Source of the DNA: Xanthobacteraceae bacterium 501b
GTDB lineage: Bacteria > Pseudomonadota > Alphaproteobacteria > Rhizobiales > Xanthobacteraceae
Length of the DNA: 64,000 bases
Assembly (NCBI GenBank): GCA_000378025.1
Contig: KB899087.1
Coordinates: 4,397,501 to 4,461,500, forward strand
Direction of reading: 5' to 3'
Shown here: one piece after another, positions 17,804 to 25,677 of the stretch
Position numbering within the stretch: the stretch's first letter is position 1
How the letters are laid out: each line of letters opens with the position of its first letter
Notes under the pieces: model-generated
What the model was told of the DNA's origin: nothing
Databases searched by the model: none
The model's input: only the letters and a program-made list of their open reading frames with translations
Program-made: the position numbers and the translations under genes

Positions 17804-18922
17804 TCACCCGCCGGCGGGCAGGGGCGTGCGGCTCCAGTTCTTGCAGGTGAGGAAGCGCTCGGTCGGGGCGTAGATCAATATGTCGGGCTTGAAGCGGTCG
17901 ATGATGCCCCGGTCGAACTCGCAGGCGGCGTGATGGATCCACACCGCCGCCGAGGCGCGGTAGACCAGCGGGTTGTGCCAGTAGCTCTGGGTGAAGGAAT
18001 CGCCCACCACCATGATGCGCGGCCCGGCATGGCCGGTGGCGAAGGCGTCGAAGCCGTAATCGTCCTTTTCCGGCGGTGGCGCGGTGACGATGCCGGTCAG
18101 CGGGGTGGTGTCGTGCGGGCCGGCCAGCGGCGGCTTCCAGACATATTCGCTATCGGGCGGCTCGCGGCTGGTGATCCCGGCGACGGTGAGAAGATCGCCG
18201 CTCGTGCGTATCTGGGTGGCGCCGAAGGCCTCCGATTCCGGGATCGCCAGCTGCGGCTGTCCCGCCGCCGCCATGACGGCATTGAACGCCGCCAGCGCGG
18301 CGCGCGCGTTCCAGTGGGTGTCGTAGCGATAATAGATCGGGCCCTGGGTCGCGGCCTCGGCGAGGAAGGGGCGCAGATCGACGAAGGTGATGCCGTCGCG
18401 CTTCATCCGCGCGGCGACGAGATCATATTCGCTGCGCGCCTGCCGTTGCTGGCGGATGTAGTCCGGCAGCATCTCGAAGCGGGCGGTGTGGGCATTGGGC
18501 GCCAAAGTGAGAACGAAGGTGCCGCCGATGGCCGTCATCTTCTCCTTCAGCTCGCGGGCGAGGATGGCCAGTCTTTCCACCGCCTGCGGACGCACCAGCT
18601 GGCCGATCGACTGTTCCATTGCGTTGTCGTCGCGCAGGAACAGGCTGCCATCGGTGCCATACAGCACGCGCGTGCCCGGCGCCGAGCCGATGAAGCGCAG
18701 ATAGCGCCGATGCGCCGCCAGCACCGGGCCGCGGAAGCCGAAGGAATTGTTGATGTAGGGGTCGAGCCGCTCGGAGGCGTGTTCCCACCAGCGCGCTTCC
18801 GGCGCCAGCACGTTGCGGATCGGCCCCGGCATTTCGGGCAGCAGCAGGCTGAGGGTCGGCAGGGAAAGGATGGCGACGAAGAGGATCGCCCACCAGCGGC
18901 GGAAGGCCATGAGCAGCGCCAT
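17804..18922 (-). CDS. AlgX/AlgJ-like SGNH acetyltransferase-type protein (polysaccharide O-acetylation)
   Basis: 372 residues with one N-terminal membrane anchor (WWAILFVAILSLPTLSLLL) and a periplasmic SGNH-like domain of the AlgX/AlgJ type. Motifs in order are NSFGFRGPVLAAHRRYLRF, VLYGTDGSLFLRDDNAM, YRYDTHWNARAALAAF with a DTHWN block bearing catalytic Asp and His, and VVGDSFTQSYW carrying the SGNH serine. AlgJ and AlgX transfer acetyl groups onto alginate in the periplasm; here the acceptor polymer is unknown. It begins 14 bases after the MBOAT gene and is surely its partner. ATG 18922 has GAGGGGAG about eight bases upstream; the frame continues upstream inside the MBOAT gene but that is antigenic noise of the other frame. 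Confidence 0.85.
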   Translation of the reverse strand: MALLMAFRRWWAILFVAILSLPTLSLLLPEMPGPIRNVLAPEARWWEHASERLDPYINNSFGFRGPVLAAHRRYLRFIGSAPGTRVLYGTDGSLFLRDDNAMEQSIGQLVRPQAVERLAILARELKEKMTAIGGTFVLTLAPNAHTARFEMLPDYIRQQRQARSEYDLVAARMKRDGITFVDLRPFLAEAATQGPIYYRYDTHWNARAALAAFNAVMAAAGQPQLAIPESEAFGATQIRTSGDLLTVAGITSREPPDSEYVWKPPLAGPHDTTPLTGIVTAPPPEKDDYGFDAFATGHAGPRIMVVGDSFTQSYWHNPLVYRASAAVWIHHAACEFDRGIIDRFKPDILIYAPTERFLTCKNWSRTPLPAGG

Positions 18923-18936
18923 CGTTCTCGCTCCCC

Positions 18937-20352
18937 TCAGAACCGGAAATACAGGAAGGGCGAATAGGTCGCCGCCCCCACCGACAGGATGCACAGCGCG
19001 AACAGCAGCGCCATCACCACCGTGTCGGTGATACCGAACAGAGTGCGGCGCGCGCGCTCGGAGAGATGCTTCGGGCGCGGCTGCGGCAGGCCGAACATGG
19101 CGAGCGGCCAGGCCAGCACCATGATGACGATCGTCACCGGTTCCAGATCGGCCAGAAGATTGACCGAAAGCGGACCCACCCCGTTGAGCCCGGCAAGGCC
19201 GGCGAACAGGTCGAGCGCCTGCGGCAGGCTCTCCGCCCGGAACCAGACCCAGCTGGTGAGCACCACCAGCAGCACATAGGCGTGGTTCACCAGGCGCGGC
19301 GCGGCGCGCAGGGCGGCGCCGAGGCGGGTGCGCTCCAGCACCAGGAAGGTGCCGTGATGCACGCCCCAGATGACGAAGGTCCAGCTCGCCCCGTGCCACA
19401 GGCCGCACAGCAGGAACACGGTCCACAAATTCAGCGCGGTATAGACATGGCCGCGCCGGTTGCCGCCGAGCGGGATGTAGACGTAGTCGCGGAACCAGCT
19501 CGACAGGCTCATATGCCAGCGGCGCCAGAAATCGGTGATCGACAGCGCGCCATAGGGCAGATTGAAGTTGCGCGGGAATTTCAGCCCCATCGCGATGGCG
19601 AGGCCAATCGCCATGTTGGAATAGCCGCCGAAGTCGAAATAGATCTGCAGCGCATAGGCGCAGACGCCGATCCACGCCTCGCCGAGGCTCGGGGCGGTGG
19701 TGTTGTCGAACACCACGCTCACCAGCGGCGCCACCTCGTCGGCGATCAGCACCTTCCAGGACAGGCCGATGACGAAGATGCGCAGCCCCGCCGACACCCG
19801 CCCGAGCGTGGTGCGCCGCGCCCTGATGCGGTGCGCGATGGTGGAATAGCGCACGATCGGGCCGGCGACGAGCTGCGGGAACATGGTGATGTAGACCGCG
19901 ATCTCCTCGAACCGGCCATTGGCCCGCGCCTTCCCGCGATAGATGTCGACGAGATAGGAGATGGCGTGGAAGGTGAAGAAGGAGATGCCGAGCGGCAGCG
20001 GCAGGTGCACCACCGGCAGCTGGGCGCCGGCCGGCAGCAGCAGATTGATGTTCTCAGCGAGGAAGCCGGCATATTTGAAGGCGATGAGGCCGGACAGGTT
20101 CAGCGCCACCGCCAGCCCCAGCATGCGCAGCCGCCACGGCCCCGTGCGGGTGTCGATCAGCAGGGCGAAGAGGTAGTTGGCGACGATGGACACCGCCAGC
20201 ACCAGTACATTGGCCAGCCCGCCCCAGGCATAGAACACCAGCGAGAACGCCAGCAGCACCAGGTTGCGCGCCCGCAGCCCCGGGGTCGCGAAATAGCAGA
20301 TCAGGAACGCCGGCAGGAAATAGAAGAGAAAGGTGACGGACGAAAAAACCAT
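18937..20352 (-). CDS. MBOAT family O-acyltransferase (AlgI-like)
   Basis: 471-residue multi-spanning membrane protein of the membrane-bound O-acyltransferase family, AlgI/DltB type. It has about ten hydrophobic segments, the conserved FGGYSNMAIGLAIAMGLKFP block, the WHMSLSSWFRDYVYIPLGG block, and the invariant histidine in LLCGLWHGASWTFVIWG. Such proteins carry acetyl groups from the cytoplasm across the inner membrane to a periplasmic transferase, here the AlgX-like protein encoded 14 bases downstream. Neighbouring genes do not encode an obvious polysaccharide synthase, so the pair may decorate a polymer made from elsewhere. Confidence 0.92.
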   Translation of the reverse strand: MVFSSVTFLFYFLPAFLICYFATPGLRARNLVLLAFSLVFYAWGGLANVLVLAVSIVANYLFALLIDTRTGPWRLRMLGLAVALNLSGLIAFKYAGFLAENINLLLPAGAQLPVVHLPLPLGISFFTFHAISYLVDIYRGKARANGRFEEIAVYITMFPQLVAGPIVRYSTIAHRIRARRTTLGRVSAGLRIFVIGLSWKVLIADEVAPLVSVVFDNTTAPSLGEAWIGVCAYALQIYFDFGGYSNMAIGLAIAMGLKFPRNFNLPYGALSITDFWRRWHMSLSSWFRDYVYIPLGGNRRGHVYTALNLWTVFLLCGLWHGASWTFVIWGVHHGTFLVLERTRLGAALRAAPRLVNHAYVLLVVLTSWVWFRAESLPQALDLFAGLAGLNGVGPLSVNLLADLEPVTIVIMVLAWPLAMFGLPQPRPKHLSERARRTLFGITDTVVMALLFALCILSVGAATYSPFLYFRF

Positions 20353-20589
20353 GAGCTTCCGGCGGCGGCCTGCGGGCGGAGGGGTGGCCCTTCATACACG
20401 AAGAATCATCCTCGGAAACGCTTGGCGACGGGCTGTCCCGGCGGCAGCGGCGATCGGGCGCAAGGCGAGGGGCGTCATCGGCTCGCGCGCCGGCTTGCGC
20501 GTCCGGTGCAAGGCGGGCCTGCGCGCGGATACCGTTGACAGCCGGCGGGGGCGGGCGCCACATCTGGCGGGCAGAGCGCAGGAGACAGC

Positions 20590-21393
20590 ATGCGTCCGGT
20601 CATCGGAGTGATCAGCGACGTGAAGGCCAAGGACGGGCAGGTCGTCCATGGCGTCACGGAAAAATACATCTATGCGGTGGCGCGCGGCGCCCAGGCGATG
20701 CCGGTGCTCATTCCCGGCACGATTTCGGCGGTGGATGCCGAGATGGCGCCGGAGCGGATCGTCATCGACGAGATCCTCGATTTCGTCGATGCGCTGTTCC
20801 TGCCGGGCAGCCCGTCCAATGTCGGGCCGCAGCACTATGGCGACGTGCCGCACGACCCGCCGCTGCCGGCCGACCCGCACCGCGACGACATCTCGCTGCC
20901 GCTGATCCGCGCGGCGCTGGAGCGCGGCGTGCCGCTGTTCGGCGTGTGCCGGGGTTTTCAGGAAATGAATGTCGCGCTCGGCGGCACGCTGTTCCAGAAG
21001 CTCTACCAGCAGCCCGGCCGCTTCGACCATCGCGAGGATTCCAGCCTGGCGCTTGAGGGCCAGTACGCCCCCGTGCACGAGGTGAGCCTAGCGCGGGACG
21101 GCCTGCTGGCGAGCCTGGCCGGCGCCACCAGCTGGCGGGTGAACTCGCTGCACGGCCAGGGCGTGGCGACGCTGGCGCCCGGCGTGGTGGTGGAAGCGCA
21201 GGCCGAGGACGGCACCATCGAGGCCTTTCGCGTGCCGCACGCGCCGGGCTTCAACCTGGCGATCCAGTGGCACCCGGAATGGCGGTTCTGGCAGGACAAG
21301 CTCTCCAGCGGCGTTTTCACCGCCTTCGGCACTGCCGCGCGCCTCGCGGCGGAGCGCCGGCGCGGCGGCGGCCGGATGAAGGCGGCGGGCTGA
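20590..21393 (+). CDS. Class I glutamine amidotransferase, gamma-glutamyl-GABA hydrolase type (PuuD-like)
   Basis: 267 residues of the peptidase C26 family. Motifs are PVIGVISDVKAKDGQ at the start, LFLPGSPSNVGPQHYG, the nucleophile Cys in FGVCRGFQEMNVALGG, NSLHGQGV, and the catalytic His in IQWHPEWRFW. PuuD hydrolyses gamma-glutamyl-GABA in putrescine degradation, but no other puu gene is present here, so the substrate is open. ATG 20590 has AGGAGA five bases upstream. It is divergent from the MBOAT gene across 237 bases in which I see nothing recognisable, and convergent with the GntR gene that follows. Confidence 0.88.
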   Translation: MRPVIGVISDVKAKDGQVVHGVTEKYIYAVARGAQAMPVLIPGTISAVDAEMAPERIVIDEILDFVDALFLPGSPSNVGPQHYGDVPHDPPLPADPHRDDISLPLIRAALERGVPLFGVCRGFQEMNVALGGTLFQKLYQQPGRFDHREDSSLALEGQYAPVHEVSLARDGLLASLAGATSWRVNSLHGQGVATLAPGVVVEAQAEDGTIEAFRVPHAPGFNLAIQWHPEWRFWQDKLSSGVFTAFGTAARLAAERRRGGGRMKAAG

Positions 21394-21438
21394 GGCTCGC
21401 TGTTCGATCGTCATCGCGGCGCTTGGCACATGAAACGC

Positions 21439-21530
21439 CGTCATCCCCGGGCTTGACCCGGGGATCCCCGTCTTTCCGCCTGCACACGTTTTCAAAGTCG
21501 TGGATGCCGGGGTCAGGCCCGAGCATGACG
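21439..21530. repeat. REP-like palindromes between convergent genes
   Basis: ATCCCCGGG (21443-21451) pairs with CCCGGGGAT (21457-21465) around a 5-nt loop; a second diverged unit occupies about 21500-21530 (GGATGCCGGGGTC with imperfect complement). The pair separates the PuuD-like gene from the convergent GntR gene and belongs to the same class as the 15302 unit. Confidence 0.6.
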
Positions 21531-21568
21531 GTGTGTTGGGGTGGGGCGAGCCGGTGGGGCGAGCAGGC

Positions 21569-22243
21569 CTAGCCCAGCTGCGCCAGCAGATGGCCGATGC
21601 CGTCGCGGATGTCGGCCTCGATGGCGCGGCGCAGCGCCGCTTCGTCGCGCGCCCGCAGGGCGGCGAGGGCCTGCGCGTGGCGGTCCACGGGGTAATGGGT
21701 CTCCAAGTCGGCCAGTGCCATCCGCATGAACGGGCCGATCTGCAGCCAGACCGATTCGATCAGCGGCAGCAGCACATTGTCCGCCCGGCTGCCATAGAGC
21801 GCGCCATGGAAGGCGAGGTTGGTCTCGATCATCGCCTCGGTATCGCCGGCCGCCACGGCGGCATCGGAATCGGCATTGAGCGCGTCGAGACGGGCGATGA
21901 AGGCGGCGTCGGCCACCGCCAGCGCGCGGGCGGCGGCCTCGCATTCCAGCAAGGTGCGCGCTGTCATCAGTTCCTCGAAGCGGCGGGCGGTCATCTCAGG
22001 CACCCGGGCGCGGCGATTGTCGAGCAGCACCAGCGCCCGCTCGGCCACCAGCCGGCGCAGCGCCTCGCGCACCGGCATGGAGGAGACGCCGAGCGCGTCC
22101 GCCAGCCCGCGGATCGTCACCGCCTTGCCGGGCGGGAAACGGCCGGCCATGACCGAGCGCCGCAGCCGGCGAAACACCCATTGCTGCAAGGTTTCGCCAT
22201 CAAGGCGCGGTTCCTGGGCGAGATCGAGCGCGGGAGAGTCCAT
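21569..22243 (-). CDS. GntR family transcriptional regulator, FCD (FadR) subfamily
   Basis: 224 residues: winged helix-turn-helix at about 20-85 (LQQWVFRRLRRSVMAGRFPPGKAVTIRGLADALGVSSMPVREALRRL, read in parts) and an all-helical FCD ligand domain. Metal-binding-like residues (Asp in RLDALNADSD, His in NLAFHGAL) suggest a metal-dependent effector site. The target genes are unknown; possible ones are the convergent PuuD-like gene or the divergent Trm112 side, which is less likely because Trm112 is housekeeping. The start lacks a strong ribosome binding site. Confidence 0.9.
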   Translation of the reverse strand: MDSPALDLAQEPRLDGETLQQWVFRRLRRSVMAGRFPPGKAVTIRGLADALGVSSMPVREALRRLVAERALVLLDNRRARVPEMTARRFEELMTARTLLECEAAARALAVADAAFIARLDALNADSDAAVAAGDTEAMIETNLAFHGALYGSRADNVLLPLIESVWLQIGPFMRMALADLETHYPVDRHAQALAALRARDEAALRRAIEADIRDGIGHLLAQLG

Positions 22244-22353
22244 CGGTCCGTGCGGCTGGCGGGTGAGAGGCGACGACGTGAGAATGTCAGCTTGCTGCGC
22301 TATATAGCCGGAATACGTTTCCGTCGTTCGCGTAGATCGAGAGAACCCTGCCC

Positions 22354-22581
22354 ATGGCCACCACCCCCGAATTTCCCGCCGCGCGCTCGGGCTATGAGAT
22401 CGACCCGAAGCTGCTCGAACTCCTGGTCTGCCCCGTCACCAAGGGCCCGCTGGACTATGATCGGGCGGCGCATGAGCTGGTGTCGCGCGCCGCACGTCTG
22501 GCCTACCCGATTCGCGACGGCATCCCGATCCTGCTCGCCGACGAGGCGCGCACCCTGACCGAGGAAGAGGCGGCGCGGTAG
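22354..22581 (+). CDS. Trm112 family protein (YcaR-like)
   Basis: 75 residues of the Trm112/UPF0434 family, small partners that activate or stabilise methyltransferases. The signature [21 protein letters not shown] and [19 protein letters not shown] are present. Only one of the four zinc-binding cysteines of eukaryotic Trm112 is retained (CPVTKGPL), as is usual in Proteobacteria. ATG 22354 is preceded by a GAGAGAA stretch. It follows a divergent GntR gene; the family commonly neighbours the LON/CnoX block in Rhizobiales, from which it is separated here by about 6 kb of accessory genes. Confidence 0.9.
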   Translation: MATTPEFPAARSGYEIDPKLLELLVCPVTKGPLDYDRAAHELVSRAARLAYPIRDGIPILLADEARTLTEEEAAR

Positions 22582-22586
22582 GCGCC

Positions 22587-22690
22587 TAGATCATTTCACT
22601 GTTTCGTGGAAACGGTGAAATGATCTAATTCTTTGTTTTGTCGCGTTTTCTTCACGCGAACCGGTATCCACTTCGCTCGAAAACGCTCTA
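22587..22690. repeat. Mosaic intergenic repeat, copy 2
   Basis: An excellent hairpin, 19-bp arms at 22587-22605 and 22609-22627 with a single G-T wobble and a 3-nt loop. It is followed by TTTGTTTTGTCGCG and the conserved tail at 22648-22689 starting TTCTTCACGCGAACCGG. The last bases of the repeat supply the TAG stop of the convergent UbiH-like gene (22688-22690). The stem sequence differs from those of copies 1 and 3 although the tail is nearly identical. Confidence 0.8.
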
Positions 22691-23932
22691 CAGCGCTTCG
22701 CCGCGCAGCAGGCGGGGGGACTTCCCGCCAATGCCGGCGGCGTCGCGGATGAAGAAGCCCTTCAGGGCAGGCATCCGCTCCACCAGGCCGAGCCCGACAT
22801 CGCGCACCAGCCGCACCGCGTCCGAGCGCAGGCCGAACAGCCGGTTCAGCCCGTCGGTGGCTGCGCCCATGGCCAGCGTGTCGAAGCGGCGCCAGCGCTG
22901 GTAGCGCTCCAGCACGTCTGGCCCGCCAATGTCGAGGCCGAGCCGGGCGGCGTCGGTGATCGCCTCGGCCAGCGCCGCCACGTCGCGCAGGCCCATATTG
23001 ATGCCCTGCCCGGCAATGGGGTGGATGGTGTGGGCGGCATCGCCCACCAGCGCCAGGCGCTCACCGATGAAGGAACGCGCCATCTGGAAGCCGAGCGGAA
23101 ACGCCTTCGGCTCGTCCAGGATCTCGATCTCGCCCAGCTCCAGCCCGAAGCGCTGTTCCAGCTCGTCCTGCAGCAGCACGCGGGGCAGCTTGAGCAGGCG
23201 CGCGGCGGCCTCGGTGGATTCGGTCCAGACGATGGAGCAGCGATTGCCGGTGAGCGGCAGCATGGCGAAGGGCCCGGCGGGCAGGAAATGCTCGATCGCC
23301 TTGCCCTCGTGCGGGCGCTGATGGCCGACCGTCAACACGATGGCGGACTGGTGGTAGGGCCAGCCGGTGACGCCGATGCCGGCCAGCGCCCGCAGCTTCG
23401 AGCGGCCGCCATCGCAGGCGGCGAGCAGAGCGGCGGCGGCTTCCGTGCCGTCGGCAAGGCGCAGCGCGGTGCGCGCCGGGCCCGGGGTGAAGCCGGCGAT
23501 GCGGGTCGGCAGCAGCGCGATGCCGCGTTCGCGCGCCAGCTCGGTCATCGCGTCCTGCAGCACCGCATTGGGCAGCATATGGGCGAAGGGCTCGCCCGGC
23601 TCCACCTCGCCGTCAAAGGACAGGAACACCGGGCGGGCGGCGTCGCCGAGCTTGGAATCGGTGATTTCCATGGCGAGGATCGGCTGGGCTTCCGCTTCCA
23701 CCCGCTCCCACACGCCCAGCGCCTCGAACAGGCGGCGGGCGCCGGCAGCGATGGCGGAGGCGCGCAAATCCGTGCTTGAGGGCCGGGGCGCGGCGAAGGC
23801 GGGATCGGCGATGGCGAGGCGGGCGCTGTCTCCCAGCCCCTGCCGCAACGCCAAGGCGAGGGAAAGCCCGGCGAGCCCGCCGCCGGCCATCACCGCGTCA
23901 TATCGCTGGTCCCGTTGCATGGCTTGCTGCAT
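22688..23932 (-). CDS. UbiH/UbiF/COQ6-family FAD-dependent hydroxylase
   Basis: 414 residues, class A flavoprotein monooxygenase. The FAD-binding GxGxxG-type motif is DAVMAGGGLAGLSLALALRQG near the N-terminus. The DG-type motif region includes LLAACDGGRSKLRALAG, and the GD motif is ALVGDAAHTIHPIAGQGINMGLRDV, highly characteristic of ubiquinone-biosynthesis hydroxylases. It probably hydroxylates the aromatic ring of a ubiquinone precursor; which carbon cannot be told from sequence alone. The start may be the internal ATG giving MQRDQRYDAV. The 3' end abuts a repeat element that contributes the stop codon. Confidence 0.9.
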   Translation of the reverse strand: MQQAMQRDQRYDAVMAGGGLAGLSLALALRQGLGDSARLAIADPAFAAPRPSSTDLRASAIAAGARRLFEALGVWERVEAEAQPILAMEITDSKLGDAARPVFLSFDGEVEPGEPFAHMLPNAVLQDAMTELARERGIALLPTRIAGFTPGPARTALRLADGTEAAAALLAACDGGRSKLRALAGIGVTGWPYHQSAIVLTVGHQRPHEGKAIEHFLPAGPFAMLPLTGNRCSIVWTESTEAAARLLKLPRVLLQDELEQRFGLELGEIEILDEPKAFPLGFQMARSFIGERLALVGDAAHTIHPIAGQGINMGLRDVAALAEAITDAARLGLDIGGPDVLERYQRWRRFDTLAMGAATDGLNRLFGLRSDAVRLVRDVGLGLVERMPALKGFFIRDAAGIGGKSPRLLRGEAL

Positions 23933-24100
23933 GGCGTGCCGCCTCCGCTCTCGACCATCCGCGCATTGTGCGCGCTCCCTCCTATGCCTTAGCTAGGCAC
24001 CCCGGACAATGCGCCGGGGTGACGCCCCGCCATATCCGCCCGTCTCGCTGCCCGCCGCCGCACTGTCCGCCGACCCGTTCCGATGAGGAGCCGCCCGCCC

Positions 24101-24991
24101 ATGACCAACAGCGCCGCCGAACTCGTCGCCCTGCTCGATCTGGAGCGGCTGGAGGACAATCTCTTCCGGGGCGACAACCCGCCGGAATCCTGGCCGTTCC
24201 GCTCGCGCGTGTTCGGCGGGCAGGTGCTGGCGCAGGCGCTGGTGGCGGCGCAGCGCACGGTGGACGGCGCGGGCGCCCATTCCATGCATGCCTATTTCCT
24301 GCTCGCCGGCGACCCGAACGTGCCAATTATCTATGACGTCGAGCGGGTGCGGGACGGGCGCAGCTTCGCCACACGGCGGACGGTGGCGATCCAGCACGGG
24401 CGGCCGATCTTCATCATGTCGGTCTCGTTCCATCGCGAGGAGCCCGGGCTGGAGCACCAGCTCGACCTCGACATGGTGGTGCCGCCGCCGGAAGAGGTGC
24501 CGGGCATCGGCGAACTCTCCGCCGAGGTGCGGGCCCGGCTGCCGGCGCCGGTGCTGGCCTATTGGCAGCGGCCGCGCCCGATCGAGCTGAAGCCGGTCGG
24601 CCTCGGCGAGACGGTGGCGACGCCGCGCCGGGCGGTGTGGTTCCGCGCCAGCGGGGCGCTGCCCGACGAGGAAGGCCTGCACCGCGCCGTGCTCGCCTAT
24701 GCCAGCGACATGACGCTGCTGGAGGCGACGACGGCGCTGCACGGCACCAGCGTGCTCGGCGAGAGCCTTCAGGTCGCCAGCCTCGACCACGCGCTTTGGC
24801 TGCACCGGCCGTTCCGCGCCGATGACTGGCTGCTTTACGCGCAGGACAGCCCCAGCGCCGCCGGCGCGCGCGGCCTTGCCCGCGGGCTGATTTATGACCG
24901 CGCCGGGCAGCTGGTGGCCTCGGTGGCGCAGGAAGGGCTGATCCGGCCGATGCGGCCGGCCGGGCCGCCTGCTGCGCAGGCATCTGCCTAA
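24101..24991 (+). CDS. Acyl-CoA thioesterase II (TesB family)
   Basis: 296 residues with a double hot-dog fold. The first half holds DNLFRGDNPPESWPFRSRVFGGQVLAQALVAAQRTV (residues about 19-53) and HSMHAYFLLAGDPNVPIIYDVERVRDGRSFATRR. The second holds LAYASDMTLLEATTALHG, whose Asp is the catalytic-type residue, and ASLDHALWLHRPFRADDWLLY. It hydrolyses medium- and long-chain acyl-CoA esters in the cytoplasm. ATG 24101 is preferred, with GAGGAG about 11 bases upstream; an in-frame ATG 18 bases earlier is possible. It is codirectional with glnK but 296 bases away. Confidence 0.92.
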   Translation: MTNSAAELVALLDLERLEDNLFRGDNPPESWPFRSRVFGGQVLAQALVAAQRTVDGAGAHSMHAYFLLAGDPNVPIIYDVERVRDGRSFATRRTVAIQHGRPIFIMSVSFHREEPGLEHQLDLDMVVPPPEEVPGIGELSAEVRARLPAPVLAYWQRPRPIELKPVGLGETVATPRRAVWFRASGALPDEEGLHRAVLAYASDMTLLEATTALHGTSVLGESLQVASLDHALWLHRPFRADDWLLYAQDSPSAAGARGLARGLIYDRAGQLVASVAQEGLIRPMRPAGPPAAQASA

Positions 24992-25163
24992 AAATTAGTC
25001 TTCATATGGCGATTATGCGGCGGTGACTCAGGATGGGTCATCGTCGCGATCAAGAATTGAGCAAGCGGGCCGTGTCGCACCGGCCGAACGCAGCGCCCGC
25101 GTGCGCCGCGCCGGGCCACGCGCGGGGCGGGCATTTGCAGCGAAAGCGTTGATTCATCTCGGT

Positions 25164-25179
25164 TGGCACGCGAATTGAT
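25164..25179 (+). promoter_or_regulatory. Weak sigma54-like promoter upstream of glnK-amtB
   Basis: TTGGCACGCGAATTGA has the -24 GG element in full consensus context (TGGCACG) and TTGA where TTGC is expected at -12. It lies 108 bases upstream of glnK, whose operon is usually RpoN/NtrC controlled. The rest of the 24992-25287 gap shows no clear NtrC site. The imperfect -12 keeps confidence low. Confidence 0.35.
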
Positions 25180-25287
25180 TCTCTCTTCGCGGCTTGACCG
25201 GAAGGTTGAAGGAATCAGCCTGGCCGAGTCCGACATGAAACGCCCAGAACCCCGCCAGCGGTTCGGGGCCAAGCGGGGACACGAACC

Positions 25288-25626
25288 ATGAAGATCGTCA
25301 TGGCTATCATCAAGCCTTTCAAGCTTGAGGAAGTCCGGGATGCGCTCACTGGCATTGGTGTGCACGGACTGACCGTCACGGAGGTCAAGGGATATGGCCG
25401 GCAGAAGGGCCACACCGAGATCTACCGCGGCGCGGAATACGCGGTGAGCTTCCTGCCGAAGCTCAAGATCGAGGTCGCCGTGCCTTCCGATCAGGTTTCC
25501 AAGGTCATCGACGCGATTACCACTTCGGCCAAGACCGGCCAGATCGGCGACGGCAAGATCTTCGTCTACGCGATCGACCAGGCCGTGCGGATCCGCACCG
25601 GCGAAACCGACGCCGACGCGCTCTAA
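25288..25626 (+). CDS. glnK: Nitrogen regulatory protein PII (GlnK)
   Basis: 112 residues, trimeric signal protein that senses 2-oxoglutarate, ATP/ADP and glutamine. It has the hallmarks MAIIKPFKLEEVRDAL, the T-loop GYGRQKGHTEIYRGAEYAV with Tyr51 as the uridylylation site, and the B-loop/C-terminal KTGQIGDGKIFVYAIDQAVRIRTGE. Linkage to amtB, 51 bases downstream, identifies it as the GlnK paralogue that plugs the ammonium channel when nitrogen is ample. Expression is expected under nitrogen limitation through RpoN and NtrC. Confidence 0.96.
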   Translation: MKIVMAIIKPFKLEEVRDALTGIGVHGLTVTEVKGYGRQKGHTEIYRGAEYAVSFLPKLKIEVAVPSDQVSKVIDAITTSAKTGQIGDGKIFVYAIDQAVRIRTGETDADAL

Positions 25627-25677
25627 GCCCGCGACACTGATCCCGATATTTTCCGATTGCGACGGAGCATTGAACCC

